This document shows, piece by piece, positions 20,160 through 29,762 of a DNA stretch of 64,000 nucleotides. The stretch comes from Variovorax sp. Root411 (lineage in GTDB: Bacteria > Pseudomonadota > Gammaproteobacteria > Burkholderiales > Burkholderiaceae_C): NCBI RefSeq assembly GCF_001425205.1, contig NZ_LMDW01000001.1:559928-623927 (forward strand). Direction: 5' to 3'. Both the position numbers and the translations under genes were made by a program. The notes under the pieces were generated by a model. The model made no database searches. It saw only the letters and a program-made list of their open reading frames with translations, and was not told the DNA's origin. Each line of letters opens with the position of its first letter. Position 1 is the first letter of the stretch.

Positions 20160-21314
20160 TTATTTGTTGTTCGCGCCGCCGGCGGTGTAGCGCGCCGACG
20201 CCGCCAGCGCCGCGGCGAAGGCCACGACCACATAGAGCGCGGCGGTCAGCGAGGTCGCCCGCGCCAGCAGCCCGATCACCGCCGGGCCTGCCATGAATCC
20301 CAGGTACGCCAGGGCCGAGACCGATGCAATGCCACGCGCGGGCTCGATGCCCGGCACCTTCGCCGAGGCCGAGAACAGGATCGGCACCACGTTCGCAAAG
20401 CCGACGCCCACGCCCGCGAAGCCGATCAGCGCCAGCCACGGCAGGTCGGTGACCAGCACCAGCGTCATCGCTAGCGCTGCCAGGAGGCCGCTGCCGAGCA
20501 GCAGCGTGGTCGGGGCGAAGCGGGCGCGCATCGCGTCGCCGCCGAAACGCGCCGCCGCCATTGCGGCCGAGAAGCTCGCATAGGCGAGCGCGGCCTGTTG
20601 CTGCGGGCTGCCGATTTCCTGCTGCATGTAGAGCACGCTCCAGTCGTAGATGGCGCCCTCGGCGATCAGTCCCAGCGCGGCCAGCACGCCCAGTACCGCG
20701 AGCGCGCCACGGGGCAGCAGGAAACCATGGTCAGCCTCGGTGGCGCCGCTGGTGGCGGCTCTGGGCAGCATGCGCGTCGAGGCCGCCGCGACGAGCAGCG
20801 CCATTGCTGCGGCGACCAGCAGCAGGTGCGCCTGCGCGCCGAGTCCGGCTGCCAGCGCGGCGCTGCCGCTCGCGGCGCCGGCCATGCCGCCCAGGCTGAA
20901 CATGCCATGCATGCCGCTCATCAAGGGCGTGTCGCCATGCAGTTCGAGCTGCGCCGCCTCGGTGTTGATCGACACGTCGAACACGCTGGTCACGAGGCCG
21001 AAGGCGGCCAGCAGGCCCAGCAGGGCAGCATAGCCAGGCATTGCGATCAGGCCGGCCAGCAGCAGCGCGTAGATACAGCCGCAGATGCCGGCCACGCGGC
21101 GCGGGCCGTGGCGTCCGATCCAGCGGCCCGCGCTGGTCAGGCCGAACATCGCGCCGGCACCGGCCGCGAGCATCGCCAGGCCGAGCTGCGCTTCGTCGAT
21201 GCCGTAGTGCGCCTTCACCGTCGGCACGTGCACGCCCCAGGTCGCGAAGATGAAGCCGGCGCAAAAGAACTGCGCGCGCGATGCCCAGCGCGTGGCTGCG
21301 GTAACGCCGCCCAT
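20160..21314 (-). CDS. MFS transporter
   Basis: 384 residues with about 12 hydrophobic segments and almost no extramembrane domain. It has MFS features such as GRWIGRHGPRRVAGI between helices 2 and 3, a basic loop of the motif-A type. It resembles the putative sugar or drug transporters related to FucP/YbjJ, but the substrate cannot be told. Its start lies 2 nt after the stop of the upstream methyltransferase gene on the same strand, so it is probably co-transcribed with maf and that gene. It converges on sppA. Confidence 0.88.
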   Translation of the reverse strand: MGGVTAATRWASRAQFFCAGFIFATWGVHVPTVKAHYGIDEAQLGLAMLAAGAGAMFGLTSAGRWIGRHGPRRVAGICGCIYALLLAGLIAMPGYAALLGLLAAFGLVTSVFDVSINTEAAQLELHGDTPLMSGMHGMFSLGGMAGAASGSAALAAGLGAQAHLLLVAAAMALLVAAASTRMLPRAATSGATEADHGFLLPRGALAVLGVLAALGLIAEGAIYDWSVLYMQQEIGSPQQQAALAYASFSAAMAAARFGGDAMRARFAPTTLLLGSGLLAALAMTLVLVTDLPWLALIGFAGVGVGFANVVPILFSASAKVPGIEPARGIASVSALAYLGFMAGPAVIGLLARATSLTAALYVVVAFAAALAASARYTAGGANNK

Positions 21315-21316
21315 CG

Positions 21317-22087
21317 TCAGCGGCCGATGGCGAACACGGCGGGCAGGCGTTCGTCTGTCGTGGCTTGCGGCTTGGCGGCGCGCCAGGACTTGATCGTTTC
21401 GCTGCGCACATGGGCCGTGGCGAGCGTCAGGCCGCGCGCCACGGCGAGCCGGGTGTTGTGCTGCAGGGTCTGCACGAGCGCCTGCAACAGCGCGGCGTTG
21501 CGGTAGGGCGTTTCGATGAACAGCTGCGTCTGGCCGGACTTGAGCGCGAGCGCTTCGAGCTCGCGGATGCGGGTCTGGCGTTCAACGGCGTCCTGCGGCA
21601 GGTAGCCGACGAAGGCGAAGTTCTGGCCATTGAGCCCGCTTGCTGCAAGCGCCAGCAGCAGTGAAACGGGGCCGGTCAGCGGCACCACCGTGATGCCCAG
21701 GTCGTGCGCGGCGCGCGCCACCGAGGAGCCCGGATCGGCCACCGCCGGCATGCCGGCTTCGCTTAGCAGGCCGATGTCGTGGCCTTCGAGCGCGGCGGCC
21801 AGCAGGGGGCGAGCATCGAACTGGCCGGCATGATCGCCTTTCTTGTGCACTTCGCGCGGCAGTTCCTGGATGGCCTGAGCCTGCAGTGGTGCAGCCAGCG
21901 GCGCGACCGCGTCGATGCGCTTGAGATAGGCGCGGGCGGATTTCGCGTTCTCGCAGATCCAGTGGGTGATGCCGGCGGCCGTTTGCAGCGTGCCCAGCGG
22001 CAAGGCGTCCTGCAGCGGGGCTTGCACGTCGCAGCCGAAGTCGAGCGGCGCGGGCACGAGGTAGAGCTTGCCTTTTTGTTGTGTCAC
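21317..22087 (-). CDS. SAM-dependent methyltransferase, tetrapyrrole methylase (RsmI-like) family
   Basis: 256 residues of the fold shared by RsmI and the corrin/porphyrin methylases: KLYLVPAPLDFG at the N-terminus, GLLSEAGMPAVADPGS near residue 105, VVPLTGPVSLLLALAASG, and LFIETPYRN. RsmI itself is usually longer and starts LYIVATPIGN. This is the shorter beta-proteobacterial paralogue found beside maf, so the target could be rRNA or something else. The start is GTG at 22087, overlapping the maf stop by 4 nt (GTGA), and MFS follows after 2 nt. Confidence 0.87.
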   Translation of the reverse strand: MTQQKGKLYLVPAPLDFGCDVQAPLQDALPLGTLQTAAGITHWICENAKSARAYLKRIDAVAPLAAPLQAQAIQELPREVHKKGDHAGQFDARPLLAAALEGHDIGLLSEAGMPAVADPGSSVARAAHDLGITVVPLTGPVSLLLALAASGLNGQNFAFVGYLPQDAVERQTRIRELEALALKSGQTQLFIETPYRNAALLQALVQTLQHNTRLAVARGLTLATAHVRSETIKSWRAAKPQATTDERLPAVFAIGR

Positions 22088-22665
22088 AGCAGATCGACCC
22101 CCGCGGCGCGCAGCATCTGGCAGGTGCGGATCAGCGGCAGGCCGACCAGTGCGGTCGGGTCGTCGCTGTCGATGGCGCTCAGCAATGCGATGCCCAGGCC
22201 TTCGCTCTTGGCACTGCCGGCGCAGTCATAGGGCTGCTCGGCTTGCAGATAGTGTTCGATGGCGGTGTCGGTGAGGTTGCGAAACACCACGCGCACGGGC
22301 GCGATGTCGCGCTGGGCGAAGCCGGTGGCGTGACAGACGACGGCCACGGCTGTCTGAAAGATCAGCGTCTGGCCGCGCATGCGGCGCAGCTGGGCGGTGG
22401 CGCGGGCATGGTCGCCGGGCTTGCCGAGCGCTTCGCCCGCCAGGTCGGCCACCTGGTCGGAACCGATCACCACGGCGTCGGGAAAGCGGGCGGCCACTGC
22501 GTTGGCCTTTTCCAGCGCGAGGCGAACGGCGAGGTCATGTGGTGTTTCGCCGGCAAGAGGTGTTTCATCGACTTCCGGTGAGTGCACATCGAAGGGCAGG
22601 CGCAGTCGGGTGAGCAATTCGCGGCGGTAGCGCGAGGTCGAGGCGAGGATCACGGTGCGTTGCAT
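22084..22665 (-). CDS. maf: Maf family nucleotide pyrophosphatase
   Basis: 193-residue house-cleaning pyrophosphatase that hydrolyses non-canonical or methylated nucleoside triphosphates. It begins MQRTVILASTSRYRRELL, has SPEVDETP near residue 30, VIGSDQVADLAGEALGKPG near 67-85 (the catalytic-acid region), and YDCAGSAKSEGLGIAL near 140. The YDCAGSAKSEG pattern fits the YceF branch (7-methyl-GTP) better than the YhdE branch; this is family-based inference. ATG 22665 is chosen because the longer open frame has no homology upstream. It is divergent from yceD across 81 bp. Confidence 0.93.
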   Translation of the reverse strand: MQRTVILASTSRYRRELLTRLRLPFDVHSPEVDETPLAGETPHDLAVRLALEKANAVAARFPDAVVIGSDQVADLAGEALGKPGDHARATAQLRRMRGQTLIFQTAVAVVCHATGFAQRDIAPVRVVFRNLTDTAIEHYLQAEQPYDCAGSAKSEGLGIALLSAIDSDDPTALVGLPLIRTCQMLRAAGVDLL

Positions 22666-22746
22666 GGGACGATTGTGCGTGAGCCGCTCAAGACCCTGCG
22701 CTACGTCCCGCGCCGGGGGAACGTCCGGCGCGCTAGACTGCCGCGG

Positions 22747-23304
22747 ATGAAGAGAGAATTTGCCCCCGAACGGCTCAATGTGCCGGGCTTCACCGCCGCT
22801 GCCGCCACCCTGGAAGCCGCCGACCCGGTTCCTGACTATGAGCGCCTGGTCGCCGAACTGGCCATTCCGGCCCCCGATGCGTTGGTCCGGTGGACGGCCC
22901 ATGGGGAAGAACGCCCCGGCGCGGACGGCAAGGCAACGCCCTGGCTCCATTTGGAGGCCGAAGCGGTCGTCCCGCTGGTTTGCCAGCGCTGCCTCTCGCC
23001 CGTCGATTCCCTGCTGTCGGTGGATCGCTGGTTCCGCTTCGTGGCCGATGAGGCCACGGCCGAGGCGCAAGACGAAGAATCCGAGGAAGACCTGCTCGTC
23101 GTGAGCCGGGATTTCGACCTGCACGCCCTGATTGAGGACGAACTGCTGATGGAAATCCCCGTCATGCCCGCCCACGATGTCTGCCCGACGCCGGTGCAGC
23201 TTTCGTCCAGCGACGAAGACTTCAAGGCAGCCGAAGAAGCCAAGCCGAACCCTTTTGCGGTGCTGGGTGCGTTGCGTTCGCGCAAGCCGGAAGAGGGGGA
23301 GTAG
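22747..23304 (+). CDS. yceD: YceD family protein (DUF177), upstream of rpmF
   Basis: 185 residues with the DUF177 signature: VPLVCQRCLSPVD, with the two-Cys CxxC motif near residue 80, an acidic central stretch, a second Cys in PAHDVCPTP near 141, and the C-terminal NPFAVLGALR. Position immediately upstream of rpmF and the fatty-acid genes is typical. In plants and bacteria this family has been linked to 23S rRNA or large-subunit assembly. That role here is by homology only. Confidence 0.92.
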   Translation: MKREFAPERLNVPGFTAAAATLEAADPVPDYERLVAELAIPAPDALVRWTAHGEERPGADGKATPWLHLEAEAVVPLVCQRCLSPVDSLLSVDRWFRFVADEATAEAQDEESEEDLLVVSRDFDLHALIEDELLMEIPVMPAHDVCPTPVQLSSSDEDFKAAEEAKPNPFAVLGALRSRKPEEGE

Positions 23305-23324
23305 CCCTTTTCCGCCGTCTGGGC

Positions 23325-23330
23325 TATAAT
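23325..23330 (+). promoter_or_regulatory. Perfect -10 hexamer upstream of rpmF
   Basis: TATAAT stands 139 nt before the rpmF start, just after yceD. No good -35 hexamer lies at the usual 16-18 nt spacing, so this is a candidate only. If active, it would give rpmF a leader of about 130 nt and let rpmF-plsX-fab be transcribed apart from yceD. Confidence 0.35.
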
Positions 23331-23468
23331 CATGGGCTTCGCGCGCGCCGCCGTGAGCAGCGATACAGTTAGCAACGAGAGGGGCATTCCATACATGCCG
23401 CTGAAGTTTCTGTATTGCCACCGCAAGAGAGCGCATCCAATCACTCACCTAACAGTCCAGGAGCCATC

Positions 23469-23651
23469 ATGGCCGTCCAGCAAAACAAGAAGTCGCCTTC
23501 CAAGCGCGGCATGCACCGTTCCCACAATGCGCTGGTCGTGCCCGGCATCGCCGTGGAGCCGACCACCGGCGAAACGCACCTGCGCCACCACATCAGCCCC
23601 AACGGTTTCTACCGTGGCCGCCAGGTGCTCAAGAACAAGTCTGAAGCCTGA
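23469..23651 (+). CDS. rpmF: 50S ribosomal protein L32
   Basis: 60-residue ribosomal protein of the large subunit: [20 protein letters not shown] at the start, then a [17 protein letters not shown] core and a KNKSEA tail. It is the non-zinc-binding type; no CxxC pair is present. ATG 23469 follows CAGGAG with a 5-nt spacer, which fixes the start. yceD-rpmF-plsX-fabH is the standard proteobacterial order, linking ribosome and lipid synthesis. Confidence 0.97.
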   Translation: MAVQQNKKSPSKRGMHRSHNALVVPGIAVEPTTGETHLRHHISPNGFYRGRQVLKNKSEA

Positions 23652-23669
23652 TCTCGCACCCCAAGGCCA

Positions 23670-23710
23670 AGGCCCGAAGCTACTTCTGTCGTAGCGTCGG
23701 GCCTTTGTTT
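23670..23710 (+). terminator. Terminator-like hairpin just before plsX
   Basis: AAGGCC pairs with GGCCTT, and an inner stem (GA.GCTAC with GTAGC.TC, one mismatch and one bulged C) closes a 7-nt loop. TTTGTTTT follows directly and runs into the plsX start. It looks like an intrinsic terminator or attenuator between rpmF and plsX, which would lower expression of the fatty-acid genes relative to the ribosomal gene. An mRNA-processing or stabilising role is also possible. Confidence 0.55.
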
Positions 23711-23712
23711 TG

Positions 23713-24810
23713 ATGGCTACGCCTTTTTCTCCCGAAATCACTGCTGCGCCTTCCGCAATCACGCTCGCCGTGGATTGCATGGGGGGCGACCATGGGCCGC
23801 GCGTCACGCTCGCGGCCTGCCGCGCGTTTCTCGAGCGGCACAGCGAAGCCTCGTTGTTGTTGGTCGGCGCGCCGGCTGCACTGGCGGGGTTTGCCGCGCA
23901 TCCGCGGGCCCGCATCGTCGCTGCCAGCGAAGTTGTGGGCATGGACGATCCGATTGAAATAGCCCTGCGCAAGAAGAAAGACTCTTCAATGCGCGTGGCG
24001 ATCCAGCAGGTCAAGGACGGCGCTGCCCAAGCAGCCGTCTCAGCTGGCAACACGGGTGCCCTGATGGCAATTGCGCGCTACCTGCTCAAGACGCTGGAGG
24101 GCATCGATCGCCCGGCCATCGCCCCGCAGTTGCCGAACGCGAAGGGCGGGGCGACGACGGTGCTCGACCTGGGCGCAAACGTCGACTGCGATGCCGAAGA
24201 CCTGCTTCAGTTCGCGGTGCTCGGCTCGGCCCTGGTTTCGGCATTGACCGGCAACGAGGCACCTTCGGTCGGCTTGCTCAATATTGGCGAAGAAGCCATC
24301 AAAGGCAGTGAAACGATTAAAAAAGCAAGCCAACTGCTACGTACGGCCGCCAATTCCAAAGATCTGAATTTCTACGGCAACGTGGAAGGCAACGATATCT
24401 TCAAGGGCACCACCGACATCGTCGTCTGTGACGGGTTTGTCGGAAACGTCGCTTTGAAAGCCAGCGAAGGCGTGGCTTCGATGATCGGCGAGTTCATTCG
24501 AGTCGAGTTCTCGCGAAGCGTTTTCACGAAACTCGCCGCTATTGTTGCTTACCCGGTTCTAAAAGCATTTAAAACTCGCCTGGATCACCGGCGGTACAAC
24601 GGTGCGGCGCTCCTGGGCCTGCGTGGCCTGGTTTTCAAGAGCCATGGCTCGGCTGACGAAGTGGCTTTCGGCCATGCGCTGGATCGCGCTTATGATGCCG
24701 CTCGCAACAACCTGCTCGATCGCGTGCGGGCCCGCATCGCCCACGCCGCGCCTTTGCTCGCACGGCAGGATCCGGCGGCGCCGGTCGACGCGACGGCCCT
24801 TCACGTTTGA
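23713..24810 (+). CDS. plsX: Phosphate acyltransferase PlsX
   Basis: Makes acyl-phosphate from acyl-ACP, the donor for glycerol-3-phosphate acylation in phospholipid synthesis; peripheral to the membrane. 365 residues with the family pattern: [14 protein letters not shown] near residue 17, [13 protein letters not shown] near 110, [21 protein letters not shown] and [16 protein letters not shown] lies just before the ATG (TTGATG); ATG 23713 is preferred. Its TGA overlaps the fabH ATG (TGATG). Parts of the C-terminal half, around 24300-24580, use noticeably more A/T-ending codons than the neighbours. Confidence 0.96.
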   Translation: MATPFSPEITAAPSAITLAVDCMGGDHGPRVTLAACRAFLERHSEASLLLVGAPAALAGFAAHPRARIVAASEVVGMDDPIEIALRKKKDSSMRVAIQQVKDGAAQAAVSAGNTGALMAIARYLLKTLEGIDRPAIAPQLPNAKGGATTVLDLGANVDCDAEDLLQFAVLGSALVSALTGNEAPSVGLLNIGEEAIKGSETIKKASQLLRTAANSKDLNFYGNVEGNDIFKGTTDIVVCDGFVGNVALKASEGVASMIGEFIRVEFSRSVFTKLAAIVAYPVLKAFKTRLDHRRYNGAALLGLRGLVFKSHGSADEVAFGHALDRAYDAARNNLLDRVRARIAHAAPLLARQDPAAPVDATALHV

Positions 24811-25790
24811 TGACCCCTCCTTACTCACGCATTACCGGCACCGGCAGCTACCTGCCTCCACGCCGCGTGACCAATGACGATCTCGCCAAGGATCTGGCGA
24901 CGCGCGGCATCGAAACTTCCGACCAGTGGATCGTCGAACGCACCGGCATCCATGCGCGGCACTTCGCCGCGCCGGACGTCACGAGCAGTGACCTTGGTTT
25001 CGAAGCAGCCCGGCACGCTCTGGAAGCCGCCGGCCGCAAGGCCAGCGACGTCGACCTGATCATCGTCGCGACCTCGACGCCCGACATGGTGTTCCCGTCG
25101 TCGGCCGCCATCCTGCAGAACAAGCTCGGCATCGCCGGCTGCCCGGCATTCGACGTCCAGGCGGTCTGCAGCGGCTTCGTCTATGCGCTCACCGTCGCCG
25201 ACGCGATGATCCGCACCGGCTCCGCGCGCTGCGCACTGGTGGTGGGCGCCGAAGTGTTCTCCCGCATCCTCGACTTCAACGACCGCACCACCTGCGTGCT
25301 GTTCGGCGATGGCGCGGGCGCGGTGGTGCTCGAGGCCAGTGAAGCGCCCGGCATCCTGGCCAGCGATCTGCATGCGGACGGAAAGCACGTCGGCATTCTT
25401 TGCGTGCCGGGCCATGTATCCGGCGGCAACGTGCTGGGCACGCCGCTGCTGCACATGGATGGCCAGGCCGTCTTCAAGCTCGCAGTGCGCGTGCTCGAGG
25501 AAGCGGCGCGCACCACGCTGGCCAAGGCCGGCAAGACTGAAGCCGATATCGACTGGCTCATTCCGCACCAGGCCAACATCCGCATCATGGAAGGCACGGC
25601 GAAGAAGCTGAGGCTGCCGCGCGATAGATTGATCGTCACGGTGAACGAGCACGGCAACACCTCCGCTGCATCGATTCCGCTGGCGCTCGATGAGGGCGTG
25701 CGCTCCGGCAAGGTGAAGAAGGGTCAGACACTCATGCTCGAAGGCGTGGGCGGCGGCTTCACCTGGGGTGCGGTGCTATTGAACCTGTAG
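24810..25790 (+). CDS. fabH: 3-oxoacyl-ACP synthase III
   Basis: Starts fatty-acid chains by condensing acetyl-CoA with malonyl-ACP. 326 residues with the complete catalytic triad: Cys in [13 protein letters not shown] (near 113), His in [11 protein letters not shown] (near 253) and Asn in [14 protein letters not shown] (near 283). [14 protein letters not shown] is the usual N-terminus. The start overlaps the plsX stop by one base. fabD follows with a 53-nt gap. Confidence 0.97.
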   Translation: MTPPYSRITGTGSYLPPRRVTNDDLAKDLATRGIETSDQWIVERTGIHARHFAAPDVTSSDLGFEAARHALEAAGRKASDVDLIIVATSTPDMVFPSSAAILQNKLGIAGCPAFDVQAVCSGFVYALTVADAMIRTGSARCALVVGAEVFSRILDFNDRTTCVLFGDGAGAVVLEASEAPGILASDLHADGKHVGILCVPGHVSGGNVLGTPLLHMDGQAVFKLAVRVLEEAARTTLAKAGKTEADIDWLIPHQANIRIMEGTAKKLRLPRDRLIVTVNEHGNTSAASIPLALDEGVRSGKVKKGQTLMLEGVGGGFTWGAVLLNL

Positions 25791-25843
25791 TGCATTGCAG
25801 CGCCCGGAAGAGGGTGGCTGCGTGCGAGATGGCGCATGAAACA

Positions 25844-26797
25844 ATGAAATCCTTTGCTTTTGTCTTTCCGGGTCAGGGCTCGCAGGCGGTCGGCATGCTC
25901 GATGCCTGGGGCGATCATCCGGCCGTGGCCGAAACGCTTCGCGAAGCTTCCGAAGCGCTCGGCGAAGACATCGGTGCGCTCATCAAGAATGGTCCCAAGG
26001 AAGAGTTGGCGCTCACCACCAACACCCAGCCCGTGATGCTGGTTGCCGGCGTGGCCGCGTGGCGTGCCTGGCTGGCAGAGGGAGGCGCGGCGCCTTCCGT
26101 CGTGGCCGGCCATTCGCTTGGCGAGTATTCCGCGCTGGTGGCTTCGGGCGTGCTCACGCTCGCGCAGGCCGCGCCGCTGGTGCGCTTCCGTGCGCAGGCG
26201 ATGCAGCAGGCGGTGCCTGTCGGCGTTGGCGCAATGGCTGCGGTGCTTGGCATGGAGTCGGGCAAGGTGGTGGCAGGGTGTGCGGAAGCCACGGCGAGCT
26301 TTGGCGCCGGCAGTGCGGAAATCGTCGAGGCGGTGAATTTCAACGACCCGATGCAGACCGTGATCGCCGGTAGCAAGGCCGCGGTCGACAAGGCCTGCGA
26401 ACTGCTCAAGGCCAACGGCGCCAAGCGCGCGCTGTTGCTGCCGGTTTCGGCTCCGTTCCATTCGAGCCTCATGAAGCCCGCGGCCGAAGCATTGCGCGAG
26501 AAGCTGGCTTCCATCGAACTGGCCGCGCCACAGATTCCCGTGCTGAACAACGTCGACGTTGCCGTTGAAACCGATGCCAACCGCATTCGCGACGCCCTGG
26601 TGCGGCAGGCTGCCGGCCCGGTGCGCTGGGTCGAGAGCGTGCAGGCCTTGAAACTGCGCGGTGTAGCCGCCATCATCGAATGCGGGCCCGGCAAGGTGCT
26701 GGCCGGCATGGTGAAGCGCATCGCCCCCGATCTGGAAGCCGCGTCGGTGTACGACCCGGCCACGCTCGCGGACACCCGACAATCGCTCGCCGGCTGA
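25844..26797 (+). CDS. fabD: Malonyl-CoA:ACP transacylase
   Basis: Transfers malonyl groups from CoA to ACP. 317 residues starting MKSFAFVFPGQGSQ, the family N-terminus, which is why ATG 25844 is chosen over the in-frame ATG at 25829. The nucleophilic serine is in VAGHSLGEYSALV (near residue 92) and the catalytic histidine is in SAPFHSSLMKPA (near 205). The order fabH-fabD-fabG-acpP-fabF is intact. Confidence 0.96.
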   Translation: MKSFAFVFPGQGSQAVGMLDAWGDHPAVAETLREASEALGEDIGALIKNGPKEELALTTNTQPVMLVAGVAAWRAWLAEGGAAPSVVAGHSLGEYSALVASGVLTLAQAAPLVRFRAQAMQQAVPVGVGAMAAVLGMESGKVVAGCAEATASFGAGSAEIVEAVNFNDPMQTVIAGSKAAVDKACELLKANGAKRALLLPVSAPFHSSLMKPAAEALREKLASIELAAPQIPVLNNVDVAVETDANRIRDALVRQAAGPVRWVESVQALKLRGVAAIIECGPGKVLAGMVKRIAPDLEAASVYDPATLADTRQSLAG

Positions 26798-26826
26798 GCC
26801 GGCGCAAGGCCCCGACACTTTTTCTT

Positions 26827-27570
26827 ATGAGCATTCCCAAATTCGAAGGGCAAGTCGCCCTCGTCACCGGCGCAACGCGCGGCATCGGCGCGGCGATCGC
26901 GCTGGAACTGGCGCAGCGCGGCCTCAAGGTCGTGGGCACCGGCACCACCGACGACGGCGCGGCCAAGATCACCTCGGCACTCAGCGCCTTCGACGGCCGC
27001 GGCCGTGCACTCGACGTGAATGACGGCGCCGCCGTCGAGGCCCTGATCGATGAGATCGTGCAGGCCTACGGCGCGATCCACGTGCTGGTGAACAACGCTG
27101 GCATCACGCGCGACACGCTCGCCATGCGCATGAAGGACAGCGACTGGGATGCGGTACTCGACACCAACCTCAAGGCCGTCTTCTCGCTTTCGCGCGCAGT
27201 GATCCGCCCGATGATGAAACAGCGCTATGGCCGCATCATCAGCATCACCAGCGTGGTCGGCGCTTCCGGCAACGCTGGCCAGGCCAATTACGCGGCAGCC
27301 AAGGCCGGCGTTGCGGGCATGACCCGCGCGCTGGCCCGCGAACTCGGCAGCCGCAACATCACCGTCAACTGCGTCGCACCCGGTTTCATCGAAACCGACA
27401 TGACGGCCAGTCTTCCCGAGGCCCAGCAGCAGGCGCTGCTCCAGCAGATCCCGCTGGGCCACCTGGGCAAACCGGCCGACATCGCGCACGCGGTGGCTTA
27501 CCTCGCATCCCCCCAGGCGTCCTACGTCACGGGGCAGGAGCTGCACGTCAACGGCGGCATGCACATGTAG
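26827..27570 (+). CDS. fabG: 3-oxoacyl-ACP reductase
   Basis: NADPH-dependent short-chain dehydrogenase that reduces beta-ketoacyl-ACP. 247 residues with the nucleotide-binding TGATRGIGAAIA near residue 14, NNAGITRD, the active-site Ser in SVVGASGN, and NYAAAKAGVAGMTRAL with the YxxxK pair near 153-157. The C-terminus (SYVTGQELHVNGGMHM) is typical. ATG 26827 follows fabD by 29 nt. Confidence 0.97.
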   Translation: MSIPKFEGQVALVTGATRGIGAAIALELAQRGLKVVGTGTTDDGAAKITSALSAFDGRGRALDVNDGAAVEALIDEIVQAYGAIHVLVNNAGITRDTLAMRMKDSDWDAVLDTNLKAVFSLSRAVIRPMMKQRYGRIISITSVVGASGNAGQANYAAAKAGVAGMTRALARELGSRNITVNCVAPGFIETDMTASLPEAQQQALLQQIPLGHLGKPADIAHAVAYLASPQASYVTGQELHVNGGMHM

Positions 27571-27909
<339 letters not shown>

Positions 27910-28008
27910 TAGGCCAGCTGACAAGATTGCAACTGCGGCCGGCGGCTTTCACTTGAACCGCTCGCGCCGACAGGCAACTGTTCAGCGCTTCCAGAAAGGT
28001 TTGCCGGC

Positions 28009-29253
28009 ATGACCAAACGCCGCGTCGTCGTGACCGGACTCGGTTGCATCGCTCCTGTCGGAAACACCGCAACCGAATCCTGGGCCAACCTGTTGGCCGG
28101 GAAGTCGGGTATTGCGAACATCACCGCGTTCGATGCAAGCGCCTTTGCCTGCAAGTTCGCCGGTGAGGTCAAAGGTTTCGACATCACCCAATACATCTCG
28201 GAGAAAGAAGCGCGCCACATGGACCGCTTCATTCATCTGGGACTCGCCGCCGCCATCCAGGCGGTGCAGGACAGCGGACTGCCGACCGGCGAAGCGCTGC
28301 CCTATGAAAAAGCCGTGCGCATCGGCTGCAACATCGGCTCGGGCATTGGCGGACTGCCGATGATCGAACAGACGCACGGCGAATACGCGAGTCGCGGCCC
28401 GCGCCGCATTTCGCCGTTCTTCGTGCCGGCGTCGATCATCAACATGATCTCGGGCCATGTGTCGATCAAGTACGGCTTCAAGGGCCCGAACATCGCCGTC
28501 GTGACCGCTTGCACCACCGGCCTGCATGCCATCGGCACGTCGGCACGCATGATCGAATACGGCGACGCCGACGTGATGATCGCAGGCGGTGCGGAATCGA
28601 CCATTTCCCCGCTCGGCATCGGCGGCTTCACCGCGCCTCGCGCGTTGAGCACGCGCAACGACGATCCCGCCACGGCCTCGCGCCCGTGGGACAAGGACCG
28701 CGACGGTTTCGTGCTGGGCGAGGGCGCCGGCGTGCTGGTGCTCGAGGAGTACGAACACGCCAAGGCGCGCGGCGCCAAGATCTACGCCGAGGTCGCGGGC
28801 TTCGGCCTGACGGGCGACGCGTACCACATGACCGCGCCCGACGTCGACGGCCCCCGCCGTTCGATGGCCATGGCACTGGCCAACGCCGGGGTCAATGCCG
28901 ACCAGGTGCAGTACCTCAACGCGCACGGCACCTCGACGCAGATCGGCGACCTCAACGAGACCAATGCGGTCAAGCTGGCGTTCGGCGATCACGCGAAGAA
29001 GCTCGTCGTGAATTCGACCAAGTCCATGACCGGCCACTTGCTGGGCGGTGCGGGTGGCATCGAATCGGTGTTCACGGTGATGGCGCTGCACGAGCAGAAG
29101 AGCCCGCCGACCATCAACATCTTCAACCAGGATCCGGAGTGCGATCTCGACTACTGCGCCAACGAGGCGCGCGATCTGAAGATCGATGTCGCGGTCAAGA
29201 ACAACTTCGGATTCGGCGGCACCAACGGCACGCTGGTGTTCAAGCGCGCTTGA
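28009..29253 (+). CDS. fabF: 3-oxoacyl-ACP synthase II
   Basis: Condensing enzyme that elongates acyl-ACP and is needed for cis-vaccenate synthesis. 414 residues beginning TKRRVVVTGLGCIAPVGN. It has the catalytic Cys in VTACTTGLHAIG (near 167) and the two histidines in YLNAHGTSTQIGD (near 307) and TKSMTGHLLGGAGG (near 344), plus NNFGFGGTNGTLVF at the end. It lies 99 nt after acpP and is the last fatty-acid gene before the envelope-stress cluster. Confidence 0.97.
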   Translation: MTKRRVVVTGLGCIAPVGNTATESWANLLAGKSGIANITAFDASAFACKFAGEVKGFDITQYISEKEARHMDRFIHLGLAAAIQAVQDSGLPTGEALPYEKAVRIGCNIGSGIGGLPMIEQTHGEYASRGPRRISPFFVPASIINMISGHVSIKYGFKGPNIAVVTACTTGLHAIGTSARMIEYGDADVMIAGGAESTISPLGIGGFTAPRALSTRNDDPATASRPWDKDRDGFVLGEGAGVLVLEEYEHAKARGAKIYAEVAGFGLTGDAYHMTAPDVDGPRRSMAMALANAGVNADQVQYLNAHGTSTQIGDLNETNAVKLAFGDHAKKLVVNSTKSMTGHLLGGAGGIESVFTVMALHEQKSPPTINIFNQDPECDLDYCANEARDLKIDVAVKNNFGFGGTNGTLVFKRA

Positions 29254-29269
29254 GCAGCATTGCTCTTTC

Positions 29270-29752
29270 ATGCACAGCGCGCCGTCGGTGACCTATCCGG
29301 TGGGGCGCTCGCGTGGCGCAACCCGGATTCTCGTTGTTCTCTGGGCCCTGGGCGCTTGCTGTGCGGGCGCGTCCTGCTATCTCTTCGATAGCGCCGGATG
29401 GCGCCAGCTGCTGCTGGTTTTCAGTGTCGTGTTTGCGGGCGTCGCCGCAGGCTTCGGTTTGCGGCGCGATGGCGCGGGCGTGCTGCATTTCGACGGCCAC
29501 CAGTGGTCGCTGACGCAAGCGCATGCCTCCCACGCCGTGCATGTCGCCCGGGCGTTTGTGGCGCTCGACTTCCAGTCGCTGATGCTGGTGCGGCTCAGCG
29601 AGCCGGGCCGCGCCCGGCGCTGGATATGGATCGAGCAACGGGCCATGCCGGAGCGCTGGCGCGACGTGCGCCGCGCCCTATATTCGCGCGCCCCGTCCGC
29701 GGAACCTGCTGGCGATCCCTGGCGCGCGACGGCGGCGGCCGACGCGCCCTGA
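29270..29752 (+). CDS. Hypothetical membrane protein between fabF and rpoE
   Basis: I cannot name this protein. From ATG 29270 it is 160 residues with two hydrophobic segments near 22-40 and 46-62, a short polar turn between them, then a soluble domain with several Trp and the stretch ALDFQSLMLVRL. The layout of two N-terminal membrane helices plus a small beta-rich tail resembles the YgfX/CptA group, but I see no decisive motif. It begins 16 nt after fabF and ends 10 nt before rpoE, so it is probably carried on the same transcript. Confidence 0.75.
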   Translation: MHSAPSVTYPVGRSRGATRILVVLWALGACCAGASCYLFDSAGWRQLLLVFSVVFAGVAAGFGLRRDGAGVLHFDGHQWSLTQAHASHAVHVARAFVALDFQSLMLVRLSEPGRARRWIWIEQRAMPERWRDVRRALYSRAPSAEPAGDPWRATAAADAP

Positions 29753-29762
29753 ACCCCCGTCG

